From Tannerellaceae bacterium (lineage in GTDB: Bacteria > Bacteroidota > Bacteroidia > Bacteroidales > Tannerellaceae): a DNA stretch of 9,437 bases. The position numbers were made by a program, and so were the translations under genes. This document shows, in pieces, positions 6,967-9,437 of the stretch (its first letter is position 1; each line of letters starts with the position of its first letter). The stretch covers positions 1 through 9,437 of the forward strand of contig JAITHO010000159.1 in assembly GCA_031279915.1 (NCBI GenBank). The letters are read 5' to 3'. The notes below the pieces were generated by a model, which had not been told where the DNA came from, made no database searches, and saw nothing but the letters and a program-made list of their open reading frames with translations.

Positions 6967-8229
6967 CATCTCCGCATGGAGATCTGACGACAGCTGAACG
7001 CTGCCAAGATGCATCGCCATCGCCATCAACGCAAATCCCATGCTGAAAGCCTGGCCGGTCAAGCGCATTGTGCCGGCCGTGGCTGAGGCCATGCTATAAT
7101 GGGATTTGCTAACCGAACTCATTATCACATTCGTATTCGGCGAAGAAAATAGCCCGAAACCTAAGCCGAGAGCTACCAACATCAGCGATAAAACAACAAA
7201 TGGCGTTGAGGCTGATACGAAGCACAAACTCAACAGCCCCAGCGCAACGATTGCCATTCCCGCAGTGGCAAGACGCGATGCCGGCATCCTGTCTGACAAT
7301 CTACCCGAGATAAGCGCCGTCACGGCCATCACTACCGACTGGCTTATCAGCACAAAACCGGCATCGCGAGGCGATAGGCCACGAACATCCTGCAAGTAAA
7401 GACTGAGCATAAACGATACCGCAAACGTGGCGGCATAGTTGATCAGAGCTGATAGCGTTGAGAGCCTGAATATCCTATTGCCGAGAAACTCACGAACGCT
7501 AAATACCGGACTCATCGCCTTCAACTCATATCGCCCAAACATCCACAATACCACCGCACCGCATATCAGCAGAACAAAGCTAATTGTTGAAGGCATGCGC
7601 GAGAATCCGTAGATAACAGAACACATTCCCGTTGTATACATCAGAGTGCCTAAGACATCAAAACCTGCCGGCTGAGCCTCCTTCCACTCCTCCTTAATCG
7701 CCGAAATCGTGCCTACTATCACGGCCAAACCCATCAGCGCCGCCATCCAAAATATACTTCGCCAACCCAAATACTGCGTAAAAATCCCGCCAAACAAGGG
7801 GCCCAGAGCGAGCGAAGTGTATACCACAGATGTATTGATGCCAAGCGCCCAGCCCCTTCGTTGCGGAGGAACAATCGCCGTTAGCATCGCCATGCTCGTT
7901 CCGAACATCATCGCGCTGCCGGCGCCCGACAAGAAGCGGTAAACAATCAGCTCTGCGCCCGACCGGGCCAAGCCGCTCAGAAGCGAGAAGAGCGTAAAAG
8001 CCGCGACCCCCCAAATAAACATCCGACGTCGCCCCAAAATGTCGGCAACCCGCGCAAATGGAACCTGAAGAACAGCCGTCGACAGCATATACGATGCAGG
8101 GATCCACCCCGATGCAACCACATCCAGCGACAGCTCCTTGTTAATATAAGGCAGAGCCAAATTAAGCGCCGACCCCATGAACGGCACCAGCGAGGATGCC
8201 ATACAAATCACTATTAACGCATATTTCAT
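6877..8229 (-). CDS. MFS transporter, DHA2-like (14-helix) drug/proton antiporter family
   Basis: The 450-residue, strongly hydrophobic protein has about 14 predicted membrane helices, as in the EmrB/QacA (DHA2) group of proton-coupled efflux pumps. Loop 2-3 carries motif A as RVADILGRRRMF (60-71). The antiporter motif C region is visible as ALGPLFGGIF (141-150), followed by GWRSIFW (155-161), which is typical of DHA2 members. A degenerate second motif A, GRLSDRMPASRL (309-320), marks the start of the second half. It should sit in the inner membrane and export small molecules, but the substrate is not predictable. The gene lies 20 bp downstream of the tRNA-Pro terminator with no promoter box of its own visible, and its last 90 bp overlap the araC-type gene. 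The start ATG at 8229 is the first residue of the first helix, with no clear Shine-Dalgarno. Confidence 0.94.
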   Translation of the reverse strand: MKYALIVICMASSLVPFMGSALNLALPYINKELSLDVVASGWIPASYMLSTAVLQVPFARVADILGRRRMFIWGVAAFTLFSLLSGLARSGAELIVYRFLSGAGSAMMFGTSMAMLTAIVPPQRRGWALGINTSVVYTSLALGPLFGGIFTQYLGWRSIFWMAALMGLAVIVGTISAIKEEWKEAQPAGFDVLGTLMYTTGMCSVIYGFSRMPSTISFVLLICGAVVLWMFGRYELKAMSPVFSVREFLGNRIFRLSTLSALINYAATFAVSFMLSLYLQDVRGLSPRDAGFVLISQSVVMAVTALISGRLSDRMPASRLATAGMAIVALGLLSLCFVSASTPFVVLSLMLVALGLGFGLFSSPNTNVIMSSVSKSHYSMASATAGTMRLTGQAFSMGFALMAMAMHLGSVQLSSDLHAEMLSSMRLVFIICTALCLGGVWMSAVRSNRH

Positions 8230-8249
8230 ATATCTATAATGTATTGCAT

Positions 8250-8286
8250 AAAAAAAGAACTCACCCTTCGCCAGGATAAGTTCTTT
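8250..8286 (-). terminator. Intrinsic terminator after tRNA-Pro, just upstream of the MFS gene
   Basis: On the minus strand a 13-bp stem, AAAGAACTTATCC against GGGTGAGTTCTTT (two G-T pairs), closes a 7-base loop TGGCGAA and runs into a T tract. In plus coordinates the arms are 8254-8266 and 8274-8286. It begins about 9 bases after the tRNA 3' end. It lies between the tRNA and the MFS start codon, so readthrough or attenuation could govern the transporter gene. Confidence 0.9.
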
Positions 8287-8295
8287 AACTTTTTG

Positions 8296-8369
8296 TCGGG
8301 GTGAGACGACTCGAACGTCCGACCTCCACGTCCCGAACGTGGCGCGCTAGCCAACTGTGCTACACCCCG
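8296..8369 (-). tRNA. tRNA-Pro (anticodon CGG)
   Basis: This 74-nt cloverleaf reads CGGGGTG...CACCCCG in the acceptor stem, with discriminator A. The C1-G72 pair and A73 are hallmarks of bacterial tRNA-Pro. The anticodon stem CCACG/CGTGG encloses TTCGGGA, which gives anticodon CGG and reads CCG. The T arm GGACG-TTCGAGT-CGTCT pairs completely, with one G-T. The D stem GCAC/GCGC contains one A-C mismatch (position 12 with 23). The 3' CCA is not encoded (the bases after A are CAAAA), so it must be added by the nucleotidyltransferase. Confidence 0.97.
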
Positions 8370-8384
8370 CGCGATTTTCGGACG

Positions 8385-8415
8385 CAAAGATAACCATAAA
8401 CTTATATCCTCCAAA
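8385..8415 (-). promoter_or_regulatory. Bacteroidetes-type promoter of tRNA-Pro
   Basis: On the minus strand TTTG (8412-8415) is followed after exactly 19 bases by TATCTTTG (8385-8392), a full match to the Bacteroidetes consensus. The predicted start is about 8378, roughly 9 nt before the mature tRNA 5' end. No other promoter lies between here and the MFS start, so it could also supply the MFS gene by readthrough. Confidence 0.85.
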
Positions 8416-8574
8416 TTTCTCGCGCGCTTTGCCGAGCCCAATCCGGCAGCCTGCAAAAAAAAATCGTACCGCTTTGGCCACTTATATCGCCCGAAAAAAA
8501 ACGTCGATCCCCCTCTCTCTTCCCAGCAAGCCAATCTCAAAAATTTTTTTTCTCATCTCGCAGCGTATATAAGG
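8416..8574. other. Intergenic stretch, no gene seen
   Basis: There is no convincing coding signal. The stretch contains A-runs of 8-9 bases and two AATCCGGCAG boxes (the second lies just beyond it, near 8600). This suggests it is a strongly decayed margin of the right-hand repeat array. Open frames across it are rich in Lys and Phe from the A/T tracts and do not look like protein. Confidence 0.6.
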
Positions 8575-8813
8575 TTGCAGAAAAAAAATTTCAGCATCCA
8601 ATCCGGCAGGAAACTTATCCGAAAAAAATTTTGGAGCTAATTGTGCGCCTGGAAAATCCCAAAAAAATGTTTTGGAGGTATTTTTTTCGTCGGAAAGCTC
8701 CAAAACTTTTTTTTGGAGGAATCCGACGCGTCGGAAAGCTTCAAAACTTTTTTTTGGAGGCATCCGGCGCGTCGGAAAGCTTCAAAACTTTTTTTTGGAG
8801 GTAGGGTGATGAC

Positions 8814-8850
8814 CAAGTTGCCTCCAAAAAAAAGTTTTGGAGGCAACTTG
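8814..8850. repeat. Perfect 16-bp inverted repeat (hairpin) in the right array
   Basis: The arms CAAGTTGCCTCCAAAA (8814-8829) and TTTTGGAGGCAACTTG (8835-8850) are exact reverse complements round the loop AAAAG. It is the longest perfect hairpin among the array units and extends the usual 8-bp core stem into the neighbouring part of the unit. On either strand it would form a very stable RNA hairpin, but no long T tract follows, so it is not a canonical terminator. Confidence 0.9.
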
Positions 8851-9003
8851 ATGGCCGGAAAGTGGGGGAAAAAAGTTTTGTGAGAATTATGCAGCCTAAA
8901 TCTCCCCAAAAAAAAGTTTTAGAGGCAAGTTGACGGCAAAAAAGTGGGAAAACTTTTTTTAGGGAGAATTATGCCGTCGGAAAGTCTCCAAAAAAATTCC
9001 AGA

Positions 9004-9140
9004 AAGTAAGTCATTCCCGCGAAGGCGGGAATCTCCGATCGACTGCTGTGACGATTCTGCTACTACTGTAATGAAAAAAAAGTAGCCATCCGTCCGTTCT
9101 TGCGATCGGAGATTCCCGCCTTCGCGGGAATGACTTACTT
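9004..9140. mobile_element. REP/MITE-like element with perfect 38-bp terminal inverted repeats
   Basis: The arms at 9004-9041 and 9103-9140 are exact 38-base reverse complements that begin AAGTAAGTCATTCCCGC and surround a 61-bp spacer. Each arm itself contains the hairpin ATTCCC-N8-GGGAAT, the same pattern as Neisseria dRS3 and the widespread 'SHSREGGNL'-encoding dispersed repeats. There is no transposase inside, so any movement would need one in trans. Its ends interrupt a 41-bp array unit: CTCCAAAAAAA lies on the left and a GGAG-like sequence with GGTAATTA on the right. No clear target-site duplication is visible. Confidence 0.85.
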
Positions 9141-9437
9141 GGGGAGCGGTAATTACGTCCGAAAAAATCGGGCTCATCTTATCTGCCGGAAAGCAGCAAA
9201 ACTTTTTTTTGGGGGTAAGTAGATGCCCGAAAAGCTCCAAAACTTTTTTTTGCGAGAATTATGCCGCATGGGAGGCTCCAAAAAAAAGTTTTGGAGGTAA
9301 TTATGCGCTTGGAAAGTCCCAAAAAAAAGTTTTGGAGGTAATTATGCGCTTGGAAAGTCCCAAAAAAAAGTTTTGGAGGTAATTATGCGCTTGGAAAGCT
9401 CCAAAAAAAAGTTTTGGAGGTAATTATGCGCTTGGAA

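Larger units (their letters stand above)
8575..9437. repeat. Right repeat array, about 41-bp units with CTCCAAAA/TTTTGGAG hairpin core
   Basis: Degenerate units begin near 8575 and become regular towards the right edge, where the array runs out of the window. GTTTTGGAGG starts at 9288, 9329, 9370 and 9411, a strict 41-bp period. AAAACTTTTTTTT starts at 8702, 8743 and 8784, also 41 bp apart. Each unit has CTCCAAAA, a 5-base loop, TTTTGGAG, then a GC-richer part ending CTTGGAAAG or CGTCGGAAAG. The loop is AAAAG in the 9280-9437 copies and CTTTT in the 8700-8800 copies. About 18 units are recognisable, and one is split by the element at 9004-9140. There is no gene; the peptides encoded across it (repeated KKSFEAFRR-like strings) are artefacts of the repeat. 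Confidence 0.9.

Noticed and set aside
8482..8909. Two overlapping minus-strand frames rich in Lys and Phe in the right array.
   Set aside because: They repeat KKSFEAFRR-like strings from the 41-bp units and A/T tracts, with no promoter or family resemblance.
8959..9240. Minus-strand frame containing SHSREGGNL.
   Set aside because: This string is a well-known false translation of the ATTCCCGC...GCGGGAAT dispersed repeat. The frame runs through the inverted-repeat element and is not a gene.
1..9437. A complete defence island, toxin-antitoxin pair or retroelement.
   Set aside because: The only nuclease-like gene lacks catalytic residues. The methyltransferase shows no DNA-methyltransferase motif, and the remaining genes are housekeeping, efflux or regulation.

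Overview
The window looks like a chromosomal segment from a member of the Bacteroidetes, most likely the order Bacteroidales. The best clue is that three intergenic sites carry the same TATCTTTG box with a TTG or TTTG element 18-19 bases upstream. That is the Bacteroidetes sigma-ABfr promoter type (TTTG, about 19 bases, TAnnTTTG), not the sigma70 type. The proteins (Rpn/PDDEXK_2-like protein, AraC regulator, 14-helix MFS transporter) also have a Bacteroidales look. The genus cannot be read from this window.

Layout. Positions 1-553 are a gene-free tandem array of about 14 units of 40-41 bp, each built round a TTCAAG-AA-CTTGAA palindrome. Positions 591-5770 hold five genes on the minus strand, in transcription order: a divergent Rpn-family (PD-(D/E)XK) protein whose catalytic residues look lost, a class I SAM methyltransferase, cysteinyl-tRNA synthetase (cysS), a PaaI-type hotdog thioesterase and, after a 161-bp gap, an ABC-F ATPase. 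The first four are packed with gaps of 16 and 18 bp and one overlap, and fit one operon with a promoter at 5825-5854. A 242-bp divergent intergenic region carries that promoter and the araC-type gene's own promoter. The AraC regulator (plus strand) and a DHA2-type MFS transporter (minus strand) converge and overlap by 90 bp. Upstream of the transporter lie tRNA-Pro(CGG), its promoter and a strong intrinsic terminator.

Positions from about 8575 to the window end are a second, more degenerate array of about 41-bp units made of CTCCAAAA/TTTTGGAG hairpins. It is interrupted by a 137-bp element with perfect 38-bp terminal inverted repeats that carry the ATTCCC-N8-GGGAAT motif.

The most unusual observation is that the two arrays seem to be diverged, oppositely oriented members of one 41-bp repeat family. 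Read on the minus strand, the left unit shares with the right unit a CTCC or TCCC start, a central AAAAGTTTT block and a CTTGRAAAG end at almost the same spacing. The genes between them look like ordinary chromosomal genes. No complete defence, CRISPR, phage or conjugation system is visible.
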